Positions 1 to 9,896 are shown, counted from the first letter of the stretch. The stretch is DNA of 64,000 nucleotides from Vogesella indigofera (GCF_003633895.1 NZ_RBID01000015.1:62001-126000); one strand, 5' to 3'. A program made the numbers and translations. The notes: generated by a model not told the origin, from the letters alone.

Positions 1-275
1 TGCTAGCTGGGACAGCAGTGGCGTTCCATGCACTGGAGGGGCAGAGTCAAGCCAGCGGAGAAGTTCCTGGAGGGTTCAAAGCAGCACTCGCTACCACCTC
101 CCCCGGTTTACTCGCGGTCGCCGCTGGTGCGGTCGTGATCTGTGTGGCGCTCATCACCCACATTCCGAACCAGTATCAGGGAGAGCCCCCCACGAAAAGC
201 TCGACAACCCAGCCCCCTGTGTCAGACGTAGCACAACACCTCGATGATGCCACGCCGCCTCCGCCCTCTCCATGA
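1..275 (+). CDS. C-terminal part of a membrane protein, cut by window edge
   Basis: The frame is open from base 3, so this is probably the tail of a longer gene whose start lies left of the window. The visible 90 residues contain one hydrophobic stretch (GLLAVAAGAVVICVALI) followed by a Thr/Pro/Ser-rich, probably extracytoplasmic tail ending in PPPPSP. A GTG at 18 could act as an internal start but has no good ribosome site. I do not recognise the family. The next gene is on the opposite strand, with about 170 bases of apparently non-coding sequence between. Confidence 0.4.
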   Translation, partial: LAGTAVAFHALEGQSQASGEVPGGFKAALATTSPGLLAVAAGAVVICVALITHIPNQYQGEPPTKSSTTQPPVSDVAQHLDDATPPPPSP

Positions 276-449
276 AAGGAACCTTATGCTTCTCTCTCCC
301 CTTGCTTAGGTTATTCGGCATGCCTGTTGCTCGGTCTGGTCAGTCAATGACCTCCACAAAGCTCTTTGAGTCCAACAGTGCGCTTTACGAGATGCTAACC
401 AATTAATCAGCAACCGTTTTGTCGCGCAACCTGTACTGGCCTGCCCCCC

Positions 450-893
450 CTATCTTGGCGGTAACACCGGCCGGTTGCTGAGCGGGGTCGACAGGATGAT
501 GCTGGTGCGCGTCTCGCCCAGATCGTTCAGCCGCGACACCAGCAGCTCCAGATGCGACACGTCGCGCGCCAGCACGCGGAAAACGTAGGAATCGACCCCG
601 GTCACGTGGTGGCACTCCTGCACTTCCGCCATTGCGGCCAACCTTTCCAGCAGCACCTTCTTCGCCGGTTGCGGTACGGTGATGCCGACCAGCGCCGACA
701 GCGCGAAGCCGGCCTTCAGCGGCGCCACCGCGGCGTGGTAGCCGCTGATCACCCCCGCCTCTTCCAGCCGTTTCACCCGCTCCGATACCGCCGGCACGGA
801 CAGCCCCACCGTCTGCGCCAGTTCGGTCAGCGATTGCCGCGCATTGTCCTGCAACGCCTGCAGGATCAGCCACGATTTGCCATCCACTTCCAT
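450..893 (-). CDS. Lrp/AsnC family transcriptional regulator
   Basis: Protein of 147 residues, the usual Lrp/AsnC size. An N-terminal helix-turn-helix (roughly residues 5-50, with LTELAQTVGLSVPAVSERVKRL) is followed by an AsnC ligand-binding domain (about 65-140, with VTGVDSYVFRVLARD). Such proteins sense amino acids and bind DNA as octamers. ATG at 893 is chosen because an AAGG-type ribosome site precedes it; a TTG two codons upstream is less likely. The gene is divergent from a LysE-type exporter, a classic pairing in which the regulator controls amino acid efflux. A copy of the repeated word lies inside at 633-642. Confidence 0.85.
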   Translation of the reverse strand: MEVDGKSWLILQALQDNARQSLTELAQTVGLSVPAVSERVKRLEEAGVISGYHAAVAPLKAGFALSALVGITVPQPAKKVLLERLAAMAEVQECHHVTGVDSYVFRVLARDVSHLELLVSRLNDLGETRTSIILSTPLSNRPVLPPR

Positions 894-1018
894 TTGCAAG
901 CCTTTCTGCTGTTTGACCTAAGAATATAAACCCGACATCGCATTCTGGCGAAGATACCTCATGGCGCCCCCGGCGCTGCCGTCGCACACTAGGCCATCAC
1001 ATCGAGGAGCAAGACGCC

Positions 1019-1648
1019 ATGCAAAGCAGCCACCTGTTTGTCGAGGCCGCCCTTATCGGGCTGGCGATTGCCGCACCGGTCGGGCCGGTGGGTTTGTTGT
1101 GCATCGAGCGCACCCTGCGCCAGGGCGCGGCCACCGGCTTTGTCACCGGGCTGGGCGCCGCCACCGCCGACGCCATCTACGCCGCGATCGGCGCCGCCGG
1201 CCTCGGCACGCTGATCGCGCTGCTGACGCGCCTGGCGACACCGCTGGCGCTGGCCGGCTGCGTGCTACTGCTGTACCTGGGCATCGCCACCCTACGCCGC
1301 GACGCGGCCAGCCACGCCGCCCGTACCGCCAGCGTACACAGCCTGCCGCGCGCCTACAGCAGCGCGCTGGCGCTGACGCTGACCAACCCGATGACCATCC
1401 TGTCCTTCATCGCCATCTTCGCCGGGCTGGCCGGCGCGCGCACGCCGTCGCTGGCCGATAGCGTGCTGATGGTGGTGGGCGTGTTTGCCGGTTCGGCGCT
1501 ATGGTGGCTGCTGCTGGCCTACGGCGGCGGCCGGCTGCTGTCGCGGCTGGGCGCGCGCGGGCAGCTGATGGTCGACAAGGCCTGCGGTGGATTGCTGATC
1601 GGCTTTGCGCTGTTGCTGGCGTGGCGCACGCTGGCAGTATGGCTCTGA
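1019..1648 (+). CDS. LysE/RhtB family amino acid exporter
   Basis: Protein of 209 residues with about six hydrophobic segments and the family N-terminal signature (AAPVGPVGLLCIERTLRQG, about residues 17-36) followed by GLGAATADAIYAAIGAAGL. These inner-membrane proteins export amino acids or analogues by proton exchange. It is transcribed away from the Lrp-type regulator; the 125-base gap must hold both promoters. A second conserved stretch (LTLTNPMTILSFIAIFAGL, about 118-136) supports the assignment. The substrate cannot be read from sequence. Confidence 0.88.
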   Translation: MQSSHLFVEAALIGLAIAAPVGPVGLLCIERTLRQGAATGFVTGLGAATADAIYAAIGAAGLGTLIALLTRLATPLALAGCVLLLYLGIATLRRDAASHAARTASVHSLPRAYSSALALTLTNPMTILSFIAIFAGLAGARTPSLADSVLMVVGVFAGSALWWLLLAYGGGRLLSRLGARGQLMVDKACGGLLIGFALLLAWRTLAVWL

Positions 1649-1747
1649 GCCTGTACCGCCAGCGGCATGACGGGGAACAGCGGTGGGAGAAGGCTCAGCT
1701 CAGGGGAGGATGGCTAGTGCCGGCCTGCACTAGCCGCCGGCGATAGA

Positions 1748-2545
1748 TCAGAGCAGCTGCTGCAGGCGGCGGGTCAGCGCGCCGGGCTGCCACTGTTGCG
1801 GCCCCAGCTCGCGCAGCGGCCAGATCCCGGCCAGACTGTTGCAGAGAAACACCTCTTCCGCAGCCAGCACTTGCGGTGGAGACAAGCGCAGTTCGCGCAC
1901 CGTCAGCCCAAGGTTGGCCGCAGTGTCGATCACGCAGGCGCGCATGGCACCGGATACACCGCAGCGATCCAGCAGCGGCGTCAGCAGCTCACCACCCTGC
2001 ACCAGGAACAAGTTGCTCATGGTGCCCTCCACCACCGTACCGTCCATGTCCAGCATCAGCCCTTCGGCGATGGCCGGATCATGCCACTCACTGCGCGCCA
2101 GCACGTTTTCCAGGCGGTTGAGGTGCTTGATACCGGCCAGTCGCGGCTGAATCGCCAGCCGCGTGTCGCACCAGCGGGCGACAACTCCCTGCGCGGCGCG
2201 ATCCGGCGGATAGCCGGCCCAAGCGGCGGCACTGACAATACGGGTCGGGGTGCTGTGAACCGGCATGGCATAACCGCGCTGGCCAGCGCCACGGGTGAGC
2301 ACGATCTTGATGACCGCGCGCTCAAGCTTGGCCGCAACGGTGGCAATCTCGCTTAACAACAGCACCTCGTCCGGACACGGCAGGCGCAGCGCGGCACAAT
2401 CTGCGGCCAACCTTTGCCATTGCCAGGGCCACAGCAGCGGCGTGCCGTGCCGCGCTTCCAGCGTGCGATAGAGACCGTCGCCATAGGCCAGACCACGGTC
2501 GCTGGCGCTGATCTGGGTGCCCGGCTGGCCGTTGATCAGCATCAC
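1748..2545 (-). CDS. pabC: Aminodeoxychorismate lyase
   Basis: Fold-type IV PLP enzyme of 265 residues that converts 4-amino-4-deoxychorismate to 4-aminobenzoate and pyruvate for folate synthesis. The PLP lysine is K140 in GIKHLNRLEN, and the C-terminal EVFLCNSLAGIWP block is typical. Its start overlaps the pabB stop (TGATG arrangement), so the two are translationally coupled and their products act in sequence. Two methionines open the frame and either could start. Branched-chain aminotransferases share the fold, but neighbourhood and motif favour PabC. Copies of the repeated word lie at 1913-1922 and 2402-2411. Confidence 0.9.
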   Translation of the reverse strand: MMLINGQPGTQISASDRGLAYGDGLYRTLEARHGTPLLWPWQWQRLAADCAALRLPCPDEVLLLSEIATVAAKLERAVIKIVLTRGAGQRGYAMPVHSTPTRIVSAAAWAGYPPDRAAQGVVARWCDTRLAIQPRLAGIKHLNRLENVLARSEWHDPAIAEGLMLDMDGTVVEGTMSNLFLVQGGELLTPLLDRCGVSGAMRACVIDTAANLGLTVRELRLSPPQVLAAEEVFLCNSLAGIWPLRELGPQQWQPGALTRRLQQLL

Positions 2546-3840
2546 GCCTGCTCCACGCCCAGCGCCCGCAACAGGCCGCGCGCCTTGTGGCGGGTTTCCT
2601 GCAATTCACGCTGCGGATCAGAATCGGCGACGATGCCGCCGCCGGCGCGGAAGCGCAGCTGCTGCCCCTGCTGCATGAAGGTGCGGATCAGGATGTTGAG
2701 ATCCAGCGTGCCGTCGCGGTTGAGGTAGCCGAGGCTGCCGGTGTAGGCGCGGCGCGCACTGTTTTCCAGCTCGCGGATGATCTGCATGGTGCGCACTTTC
2801 GGGCAGCCGGTAATGGTGCCGCCGGGGAACAGCGCGCGGAACACGTCGACGGTGCCCACGCCGTCACGGATGCGGCCCCGGACATTGGACTCGATGTGGT
2901 GCACGTAGGCGTAGCTGGCCACCGCCATCAGCTCGTTGACCTCCACGCTGCCGGGCTGGCAGATGCGGCCGAGGTCGTTGCGCTCCAGGTCGATCAGCAT
3001 GACGTGCTCGGCACGCTCCTTGATGCTGGAGATCAGCCGCTGCTTCAGCGCGGCATCCTCGTCCGCATCCGGCGAGCGCGGATGCGTGCCGGCGATGGGG
3101 CGGGTGTCGACCCAGCCGTCGTGCACGCGCACCAGCCGTTCCGGCGAGGAGCTGACGATGTGCGCGTCGCCAAAATCGGCCAGTGCCGAGAACGGCGCCG
3201 GGTTGGCGCGGCGCAGCGCGGCGTACAGGTCCACCGGCAGCACATCCGCGCCGAGCGTGGCACGCCAGCCGCGCGAGATGTTGACCTGGAACACGTCGCC
3301 TTCGTAGATGTAGTCCTTGAGCTTGACCACCGCGTCGGTGTACCAGTGCGGCGGGTCTTCTTCCAGCGCCTGCAGCACCACAGGGTTGGCCGCAAACGGC
3401 TCCGACTCCACCAGCGCCTGTTTCAGCGTGTCCAGCTGCGCCGGCGTTTCCGCCAGCAGCCAGCTTTCCTGCTTCACGCGGTCGTAGAGCAGCGCGGCGG
3501 GAATGCGGCTGAGCACCGCCAGCGGGAAGCTGTCGCTGATCGCCTGCGGCACGCTGGGTTCGAACTCGGACAGCAGGTCGTAACCGAGATAGACAAACCA
3601 GCCGCCGCTGAACGGTAGCCGGTGCGGATTGGTCACCGCCTGCGGCAGCGGCAGCGCGCGCACGTCGTCGAGGAATTGCGCACCCTCGCCTTCGCGATAG
3701 ATGCGGGTTTGCTGCGGCAGGGCCATCAGGATGTCCCAGCCACTGTCACCCGACGACTGCATCAGGTACGGGAAACGGGCGCGATCGTGGGCGTGCAACG
3801 CCAGCAGATCGGGGGTAAAACTCAGCAGTTCACAGTGCAT
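2542..3840 (-). CDS. pabB: Aminodeoxychorismate synthase component I
   Basis: Protein of 432 residues in the anthranilate synthase component I / PabB family. It aminates chorismate using ammonia from a separate glutaminase. The chorismate-binding core includes SSSPERLVRV, RPIAGTHPRS, AEHVMLIDLERNDLGR and FPGGTITGCPK. The ATG at 3840 (MHCELLSF) fits family starts; the upstream extension is Pro/Arg-rich and looks non-coding. No obvious strong ribosome site precedes it. It is followed by overlapping pabC. TrpE is the alternative, but the coupled lyase gene favours PabB. Confidence 0.9.
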   Translation of the reverse strand: MHCELLSFTPDLLALHAHDRARFPYLMQSSGDSGWDILMALPQQTRIYREGEGAQFLDDVRALPLPQAVTNPHRLPFSGGWFVYLGYDLLSEFEPSVPQAISDSFPLAVLSRIPAALLYDRVKQESWLLAETPAQLDTLKQALVESEPFAANPVVLQALEEDPPHWYTDAVVKLKDYIYEGDVFQVNISRGWRATLGADVLPVDLYAALRRANPAPFSALADFGDAHIVSSSPERLVRVHDGWVDTRPIAGTHPRSPDADEDAALKQRLISSIKERAEHVMLIDLERNDLGRICQPGSVEVNELMAVASYAYVHHIESNVRGRIRDGVGTVDVFRALFPGGTITGCPKVRTMQIIRELENSARRAYTGSLGYLNRDGTLDLNILIRTFMQQGQQLRFRAGGGIVADSDPQRELQETRHKARGLLRALGVEQA

Positions 3841-4037
3841 GGCAGCAGGGCCTGAGGTTCGGTTGCGGCAAGGATGGCGGGGCGACTGGCCGGGCACGGG
3901 CGGCGTCACTTGCTCGCCGCCGCCTGCCACCTAATAGGACTATACATCCGCCGCCATGCCTTGCCAGCGCGGCTGCGACTGCCGGCACTACCCGCCATCT
4001 TGCGGCAACAGCAACGTCATGTTGGCCGCAAAAAGAA

Positions 4038-4067
4038 AAGACCGCGCGAGTTTATCGCAGCGGTCTT
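4038..4067 (-). terminator. Rho-independent terminator after fabF
   Basis: Inverted repeat AAGACCGC / GCGGTCTT with a 14-base loop. On the minus strand it is followed by a T-rich tail (TTTTCTTTTT). It lies 35 bases beyond the fabF stop and closes the fatty acid cluster. A single copy of the repeated word (4021-4030) directly adjoins the tail. Confidence 0.75.
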
Positions 4068-4101
4068 GGCTGTCAACGGTTTCGACACCGTTGCGTGCGG
4101 C

Positions 4102-5343
4102 TTACACGCGCTTGAATACCAGCGTGCCGTTGGTACCGCCAAACCCGAAGGAGTTGGAGATCGCCACGTCGATTTTCATGTCGCGCGCGGTATTGGCGCA
4201 GTAGTCCAGATCGCAGCCGCCTTCGATATCCTGATCGTGCAGGTTGATGGTCGGTGGCGACACCTGGTTGTGCACCGCCAGAATCGAGTAGATCGCTTCC
4301 ACACCGCCGGCACCGCCCAGCAGGTGGCCGGTCATCGACTTGGTGGAGTTCACTACCAGCTTCTTGGCGTGGTCGCCAAACGCGATCTTCAGCGCGTTGG
4401 TTTCGTTGGCATCGCCCAGCGGCGTGGAGGTGCCGTGCGCGTTGACGTAGTGCACGTCCTCGGGATTCAGCTTGGCGTCACGCAGCGCGTTCAGCACGCC
4501 ACGGGCCGGGCCTTCCGCGCTTGGCGCGGTGATGTGGTGCGCGTCGGAGCTCATGCCGAAGCCAACCAGCTCGGCGTAGATCTTGGCGCCACGCTTGACG
4601 GCGTGCTCGTACTCTTCCAGTACCAGCACCCCGGCACCCTCGCCCATCACGAAGCCGTCACGGCCCTTGTCCCACGGCCGCGAGGCGGTCGCCGGGTCGT
4701 CGTTGCGGGTCGACAGTGCCTTCATCGCGGCAAAGCCGCCCACCGCCAGGCTGGAGATGGTGCCTTCGGCGCCACCGGCCACCATCACGTCGGCGTCACC
4801 GTACTGGATCACGCGCGCGGCGTCGCCAATGCAGTGGGCACCGGTGGTGCAGGCGGACACGATGCCATAGCTCGGACCCTGATAGCCCTTGAGAATGGAT
4901 ACGTGACCGGCAACCATGTTGATCAGCGAGCCGGGAATGAAGAACGGGCCGATCTTGCGGATGCCGCCTTCGTGGCGGGCAACGCCGGTTTCCTCGATCA
5001 GCGGCAGGCCGCCGATACCGGAACCGATGTTCACGCCGACGCGGGTCTTGTCCAGGCCCGGCACGTCGTCGAGGCCGGAATCCGCCACCGCCTGCAGCGC
5101 AGCCGCGATGCCGTAATGGATGAACACATCCATGCGGCGCGCGTCTTTCGCCGAAATGTACTGGGTAATGTCGAAGCCTTTGACTTCACCCGCGACCTGG
5201 CAGGCAATATCACTGGCATCGAAGCGGGTAATGGTGGTGATACCACTCTTGCCGGCCAGGAGATTGGCCCAGCCACTGCTCACATCGTTGCCGACCGGGG
5301 ACACATGGCCCAGGCCGGTCACTACTACTCTGCGTTTTGACAC
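4102..5343 (-). CDS. fabF: 3-oxoacyl-[ACP] synthase II
   Basis: Thiolase-fold condensing enzyme of 413 residues that elongates acyl-ACP with malonyl-ACP in the cytoplasmic type II fatty acid pathway. The Cys-His-His triad is C165 ([10 protein letters not shown]), H303 ([11 protein letters not shown]) and H340 ([10 protein letters not shown]). The C-terminal [10 protein letters not shown] block is intact. It is the last gene of the plsX-fabH-fabD-fabG-acpP-fabF block. A terminator-like hairpin and an 18-base palindrome lie upstream, so it may also have its own promoter. Confidence 0.96.
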   Translation of the reverse strand: MSKRRVVVTGLGHVSPVGNDVSSGWANLLAGKSGITTITRFDASDIACQVAGEVKGFDITQYISAKDARRMDVFIHYGIAAALQAVADSGLDDVPGLDKTRVGVNIGSGIGGLPLIEETGVARHEGGIRKIGPFFIPGSLINMVAGHVSILKGYQGPSYGIVSACTTGAHCIGDAARVIQYGDADVMVAGGAEGTISSLAVGGFAAMKALSTRNDDPATASRPWDKGRDGFVMGEGAGVLVLEEYEHAVKRGAKIYAELVGFGMSSDAHHITAPSAEGPARGVLNALRDAKLNPEDVHYVNAHGTSTPLGDANETNALKIAFGDHAKKLVVNSTKSMTGHLLGGAGGVEAIYSILAVHNQVSPPTINLHDQDIEGGCDLDYCANTARDMKIDVAISNSFGFGGTNGTLVFKRV

Positions 5344-5400
5344 AGGGTATCTCCGCGAAAAAAGGGAGGGAATCTCCCGATAGTCCTGAACGGACGGTGC

Positions 5401-5418
5401 TTAATGGCGTGCCATTAA
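5401..5418. promoter_or_regulatory. 18-base palindrome upstream of fabF
   Basis: TTAATGGCGTGCCATTAA has two 8-base arms that are perfect inverted repeats around a 2-base centre. It sits about 58 bases before the fabF start and after the acpP terminator, where an operator would be expected. No fab regulator with this site is known to me. Confidence 0.4.
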
Positions 5419-5452
5419 ATCAAACGCACGTTTCAGAGCCACTACAGCAAAA

Positions 5453-5491
5453 GACCTCTGCAGGCGAGCCTAGGCTACACCGGCAGAGGTC
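5453..5491 (-). terminator. Terminator-like hairpin between acpP and fabF
   Basis: GACCTCTGC pairs with GCAGAGGTC across a 21-base loop, and a short TTTT run follows on the minus strand. It may attenuate rather than stop transcription into fabF, allowing the high acpP expression typical of this cluster. Confidence 0.55.
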
Positions 5492-5510
5492 CTGGTAAGC
5501 CCCGGGGGGA

Positions 5511-5750
5511 TTACTTGTTCAGGTGAGCCGTAACGTAGTCTACTGCTTGCTGAACGGTGGTGATCTTCTCGGCTTCTTCATCCGGGATTTCGCACTCGAA
5601 CTCTTCTTCCAGTGCCATTACCAGTTCAACGGTATCCAGGGAGTCGGCGCCCAGATCGTCAACAAACGAAGAGTCGATTTTGACTTCGGCTTCGTTCACG
5701 CCCAGTTGCTCGGCAACGATCTTTTTAACGCGCGCTTCGATGTTTTCCAT
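5511..5750 (-). CDS. acpP: Acyl carrier protein
   Basis: Small acidic protein of 79 residues. The phosphopantetheine attachment serine is S37 in [11 protein letters not shown]. It carries growing acyl chains among the Fab enzymes encoded next to it. ATG at 5750 ([10 protein letters not shown]) matches the strongly conserved family start; the longer frame upstream is spurious. It lies between fabG and fabF, the standard gamma/betaproteobacterial order. Confidence 0.97.
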   Translation of the reverse strand: MENIEARVKKIVAEQLGVNEAEVKIDSSFVDDLGADSLDTVELVMALEEEFECEIPDEEAEKITTVQQAVDYVTAHLNK

Positions 5751-5947
5751 TTGTTTAAATCCTTTACCTTTCTGTGTACGGGACAACAAAACCCCGCCAT
5801 TCTACAAAAAAAACCTGCCCAAGCCTACCGCAGTCACATCATTGCCATGATATTGGCCACGAATCGGCAGTCAGTCCGGCTTTTGACCCGCCAGCATGCT
5901 CATGCTGCACTGGCAAAAACCACAAAACTATTCGTTGCCGTTGCCGC

Positions 5948-6685
5948 TTACGGCATCAGCATGCCGCCGTTCACGTGCAGGGTCTGGCCTGTCACGTAAG
6001 CCGCACGGCTGGATGCCAGAAAATCGACGGCATCAGCGATGTCCTGTGCCGCGCCCAGGCGACCCAGTGCAATCTGTTGTACCAACGCCTCACGCTGCGC
6101 TTCCGGCAGCGCGCGGGTCATGTCGGTATCGATGAAGCCCGGTGCCACGCAGTTGACGGTAATGCCGCGACTGCCGACTTCGCGTGCCATCGACTTGGTG
6201 AAGCCCATGATGCCGGCCTTGGCCGCCGCATAGTTGGCCTGACCGGCGTTACCCATCGCACCAACCACCGACGCGATGTTGATGATGCGGCCCCAGCGTG
6301 CCTTCATCATGCCGCGCATCACCGCCTTGGACGTCTTGAATACCGACTTCAGGTTGGTATCCATGATCGCGTCCCAGTCTTCGTCCTTCATGCGCATCAG
6401 CAGGCCGTCGCGGGTGATGCCGGCGTTGTTCACCAGAATCGCCACATCGCCGTATTCCTTGCTGATGGTGTCGACCAGCGCGTCGATGGCACCGTCTTCA
6501 CCGACGTTCAGCACCATGCCGACACCGCCCCACTGCGCCAGGCGCTCGCCGATGGCGGCGGCGCCGCCTTCGGAGGTGGCGGTACCGATCACCTTGGCGC
6601 CGGCGGCAGCCAGCGTGTCGGCGATGGCAGCACCAATGCCGCGCGAGGCGCCGGTAACCAGCGCAACTTTACCTTGCAAACTCAT
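5948..6685 (-). CDS. fabG: 3-oxoacyl-[ACP] reductase
   Basis: Short-chain dehydrogenase of 245 residues that reduces 3-oxoacyl-ACP with NADPH. The cofactor motif is TGASRGIG (11-18), NNAG lies at 86-89, and the catalytic residues are S139, Y152 and K156 (YAAAK). ATG at 6685 (MSLQGKVALVTG) is the conserved start. The gene lies 46 bases downstream of fabD; the spacer carries a single copy of the repeated word at 6713-6722. Confidence 0.96.
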   Translation of the reverse strand: MSLQGKVALVTGASRGIGAAIADTLAAAGAKVIGTATSEGGAAAIGERLAQWGGVGMVLNVGEDGAIDALVDTISKEYGDVAILVNNAGITRDGLLMRMKDEDWDAIMDTNLKSVFKTSKAVMRGMMKARWGRIINIASVVGAMGNAGQANYAAAKAGIMGFTKSMAREVGSRGITVNCVAPGFIDTDMTRALPEAQREALVQQIALGRLGAAQDIADAVDFLASSRAAYVTGQTLHVNGGMLMP

Positions 6686-6731
6686 TGTCTCTCTCCTGCC
6701 CGGCCGGCCGCATGCGGCCAACCTTGTGTCT

Positions 6732-7661
6732 TTACGCCAGCTCGGCGCGAGCGGCTTCCAGCTTGGCGGCATCGGTCAGCGCGTGGCAGTTCACGTTGCC
6801 GTCGATACGCTTGGCGAGACCGGCCAGTACCTTGCCCGGGCCGCATTCGGCCATCAGCACGATGCCACCGGCAGCCAGCTGCTGGATGGTTTCGGTCCAG
6901 CGCACCGGACGGTACAGCTGACGCGTCAGCGCGTCACGGATCTGGTCGGCGTCGCCATAGGCGGCAACGTCGGCATTATGCAGCACCGGAATCTGCGGCG
7001 AGTTGATCTGGATCGTGGCCAGTGCCGCGGCCAGCTTGTCGGCGGCAGGCTTCATCAGCGAGCAGTGCGACGGCACCGATACCGGCAATGGCAGCGCGCG
7101 CTTGGCACCCTTGGCCTTGCACAGCTCCATCGCGCGTTCCACCGCAGCCTTGTTGCCGGCAATCACCACCTGCCCCGGCGAATTGAAATTCACCGGTTCC
7201 ACCACTTCGCCCTGTGCTGCTTCGGCACAGGCTGCGCGGATGTCGTCATCGGACAGGTTGAGGATCGCGGCCATCGCGCCCTCACCGGCCGGCACCGCAT
7301 CCTGCATCGCCTCGGCGCGCAAGCGCACCAGCTTCACCGCATCGGCAAAGTCCAGTGCCCCGGCAGCCACCAGCGCGCTGTACTCGCCCAGGCTGTGCCC
7401 GGCCAGGGCAACCGGCAAGGCACCGCCTTGCGCCAGCCAGGCACGGTAAGTGGCCACACCGGCGGCCAGCATCAGCGGCTGGGTATTGACCGTGGCGTTG
7501 ATCGCCTCCGGCGTCTCCGCCTGCAGCATGGCCCACAGGTCTTCACCCAGGGCGGCCGAGGCTTCGTCAAATGTCTGTTTTACTACCGGCAGGTCGGTAA
7601 AGCCGTCCATCATTTTCAGGCTCTGCGAGCCCTGACCGGGAAAAAGAAAGGCAAACGCCAT
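6732..7661 (-). CDS. fabD: Malonyl-CoA:ACP transacylase
   Basis: Protein of 309 residues that transfers malonyl from CoA to ACP. The nucleophile is S90 in AGHSLGEYSAL, and the N-terminal FLFPGQGSQ is the family hallmark. VPSHCSLM holds the catalytic His. ATG at 7661 (MAFAFLFPGQ) is preceded by an AAGGAGA ribosome site. A 170-base gap separates it from fabH, with an inverted repeat inside, so a separate promoter is possible. Confidence 0.96.
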   Translation of the reverse strand: MAFAFLFPGQGSQSLKMMDGFTDLPVVKQTFDEASAALGEDLWAMLQAETPEAINATVNTQPLMLAAGVATYRAWLAQGGALPVALAGHSLGEYSALVAAGALDFADAVKLVRLRAEAMQDAVPAGEGAMAAILNLSDDDIRAACAEAAQGEVVEPVNFNSPGQVVIAGNKAAVERAMELCKAKGAKRALPLPVSVPSHCSLMKPAADKLAAALATIQINSPQIPVLHNADVAAYGDADQIRDALTRQLYRPVRWTETIQQLAAGGIVLMAECGPGKVLAGLAKRIDGNVNCHALTDAAKLEAARAELA

Positions 7662-7720
7662 CTCGGGGTCTCCTTTTGAAACGGGGTGAATGATGACCGC
7701 TTGCTGCGATTTATGCAAAA

Positions 7721-7785
7721 GAAACTGTCAAACGCTCGTATGATCGCCGCAGTTCACTGCAGCTGGACGATGTTTTGACAGTTTC
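7721..7785. promoter_or_regulatory. Widely spaced inverted repeat in the fabH-fabD gap
   Basis: GAAACTGTCAAA (7721-7732) and its exact complement TTTGACAGTTTC (7774-7785) are separated by 41 bases, just upstream of fabD. This could be a paired operator or a mRNA stem. I cannot assign a factor. Confidence 0.4.
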
Positions 7786-7797
7786 GTAGCGCAAGGC

Positions 7798-7823
7798 GCG
7801 CGACAGGCGATCACCTGTCGCGC
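7798..7823 (-). terminator. GC-rich hairpin downstream of fabH
   Basis: GCGCGACAGG pairs perfectly with CCTGTCGCGC across a 6-base loop, 9 bases beyond the fabH stop on the minus strand. There is no T-run, so it is a pause or mRNA-stability hairpin rather than a textbook terminator. Confidence 0.45.
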
Positions 7824-7831
7824 ACGTCACC

Positions 7832-8791
7832 TTAGAAGCGCAGCAGTACCGCGCCCCAGGCAAAGCCGCCACCGATGCCTTCAAGCAGCACAGTCTGGCC
7901 GCGCTGGATGCGACCATCGCGCACCGCGCAGTCAAACGCCAGCGGAATGGAGGCAGCTGAGGTATTGCCCTGCTCCGGCAAGGTGACGATCACCTTGTCC
8001 ATCGAGAGCTTCAGATGCTTGGCGGTGGATTCGATGATGCGCAGGTTGGCCTGATGCGGCACCAGCCAGTCGACATCGGCTTGCGCCACGCCGGCTTCGT
8101 CCAGCGTTTTTTCCGCGATATCGGACAGTGCCTTGACCGCGAACTTGAACACGGCCGGGCCGTCCATGTGCAGGTAAGGCATGCCCTGAATCTTGCCGCC
8201 GGCGATCTGCGCCGGGGTATTCAGGATGCTCTGGTAGCGGCCGTCGGCGGCCAGCTTGGCGTGCAGCAGGCCCGGTTCGTCCGACGCTTCCAGCACCATG
8301 GCGCCAGCGCCATCGCCAAACAGCACGCAGGTACGGCGGTCGTCCCAGTCCAGAATGCGGCTCATCAGTTCGGCACCGACCACCAGCACCTTCTTGGCCA
8401 TGCCGGCCTTGATATAGTTGTTGGCGGTCACCAGCGCATACATGAAGCCGGCGCACACGGCCTGCACGTCAAACGCAGGAATGCCCGGCACGCCGAGCTT
8501 TTCCTGCAGGATGCAGGCGGTACTGGGGAACACCATGTCCGGCGTGGTGGTGGCGACGATGATCAGGTCCAGCTCGCTGGCCTCGATACCGGCGCTTTCA
8601 ATAGCCTTGAGCGACGCCAGATAGGCCAGGTCACTGGTCTTCTGGTCATCGGCGGCGATGTGGCGCGCACGAATGCCAGTGCGAGAGACAATCCACTCGT
8701 CACTGGTTTCGACACGTTCAGCCAGCATCGCATTCGTCATCAGTAGTTCCGGCAGGTAGCTGCCGGTACCGAGAATGCGGGAATAGGTCAT
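7832..8791 (-). CDS. fabH: 3-oxoacyl-[ACP] synthase III
   Basis: Initiating condensing enzyme of 319 residues that joins acetyl-CoA and malonyl-ACP. The Cys-His-Asn triad is C113 ([12 protein letters not shown]), H246 ([10 protein letters not shown]) and N276 (EQGNTSAAS). Its start overlaps the plsX stop by four bases, implying coupled translation of phospholipid and fatty acid initiation genes. Confidence 0.96.
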   Translation of the reverse strand: MTYSRILGTGSYLPELLMTNAMLAERVETSDEWIVSRTGIRARHIAADDQKTSDLAYLASLKAIESAGIEASELDLIIVATTTPDMVFPSTACILQEKLGVPGIPAFDVQAVCAGFMYALVTANNYIKAGMAKKVLVVGAELMSRILDWDDRRTCVLFGDGAGAMVLEASDEPGLLHAKLAADGRYQSILNTPAQIAGGKIQGMPYLHMDGPAVFKFAVKALSDIAEKTLDEAGVAQADVDWLVPHQANLRIIESTAKHLKLSMDKVIVTLPEQGNTSAASIPLAFDCAVRDGRIQRGQTVLLEGIGGGFAWGAVLLRF

Positions 8792-9834
8792 GCGCTGTCT
8801 TTAGCTTCTGACTCGGATTGCTTGATATTTTGTAATTGAACGGCAACCCGGTCTGCAATGTGACCAATCACGTTGGCGCGAACTTCCTCGCAAGCCTGCT
8901 CCAGCGCGATACGAAATCCCAGCGCGTCAGTTCCACCGTGGCTTTTCACCACGATTCCCCGCAGCCCCAGAAAACTGGCGCCATTGTAACGACGGGGATC
9001 CACACGAGCCTTGAACAGCTTGAGCACCGGCATTGCGGCCAGGGCGCACAGCTTGGTCCACCACGTGCGAGCAAACTCTTCGCGCAGGAACGTAGAAATC
9101 ATGTGCGCCAACCCCTCGGAGGCTTTCAGCGCAACATTACCGGTAAATCCGTCGCAGACTACCACATCTACCGTCGATTTGAAGATGTCGTTGCCCTCAA
9201 CGTTACCGTAGAAATTCAGGCCGGATTCGCGCAGCAGCTCTGCCGCACGCTTGATCGACTCGGTGCCCTTGATGTCCTCGGAACCGATATTCAACAAGCC
9301 AACGCTTGGATTCGTCCGTTGCTCAAGACTGGCCACCAGTTCGGAACCCATGATGCCGAACTGCAACAACTGCTCCGGCGAGCAATCGATGTTGGCACCC
9401 AGATCCAGCACGCAGGTATTGCCCTTGATGCCGGGCATCATCTTGGCGATGGCGGGGCGGTCAATACCGGGAATGGTTTTCAGGACGAATTTGGCCGTCG
9501 CCATCAGCGCGCCGGTGTTCCCTGCGGAAACCGCTGCCTGCGCCAGGCCTTCTTTGACCAAATTGATCGACACCCGCATCGACGAGTCTTTCTTGTTCTT
9601 CAGTGCCAGCTGCGGCGACTCGTCCATCCCCACCACTTCGGAGGCATGACGAACCGTGATACGCGCGCGCACGGAATCCGGCAGTGCCATCAGCTCGGCT
9701 TCGATTGCCGCCTGATCGCCCACCAGTACAAGATTGACATCGGGAGTGTCGCTAAGGAACTGGACAGATGCAGGGACAGTGACCTTGAGGCCAACGTCAC
9801 CGCCCATTGCATCGACCGCTACGGTGATAGTCAT
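8788..9834 (-). CDS. plsX: Phosphate acyltransferase PlsX
   Basis: Protein of 348 residues that makes acyl-phosphate from acyl-ACP for phospholipid synthesis. The N-terminus [14 protein letters not shown] is the family signature. Conserved ISAGNTGAL-like ([11 protein letters not shown]) and [12 protein letters not shown] blocks are present. ATG at 9834 is used; a TTG one codon earlier is also in frame. It follows rpmF by about 60 bases, the usual order. Confidence 0.95.
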   Translation of the reverse strand: MTITVAVDAMGGDVGLKVTVPASVQFLSDTPDVNLVLVGDQAAIEAELMALPDSVRARITVRHASEVVGMDESPQLALKNKKDSSMRVSINLVKEGLAQAAVSAGNTGALMATAKFVLKTIPGIDRPAIAKMMPGIKGNTCVLDLGANIDCSPEQLLQFGIMGSELVASLEQRTNPSVGLLNIGSEDIKGTESIKRAAELLRESGLNFYGNVEGNDIFKSTVDVVVCDGFTGNVALKASEGLAHMISTFLREEFARTWWTKLCALAAMPVLKLFKARVDPRRYNGASFLGLRGIVVKSHGGTDALGFRIALEQACEEVRANVIGHIADRVAVQLQNIKQSESEAKDSA

Positions 9835-9896
9835 CAACGTGACACGGTAGTTAACCTACCTGTTGTTATGAAGGTAAGGATAATAGTAAGGAACGA

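Noticed and set aside
2587-3618. Large plus-strand frame opposite pabB
   Set aside because: Composition typical of an antisense shadow (His/Arg/Val-rich), while pabB motifs are unmistakable on the other strand.
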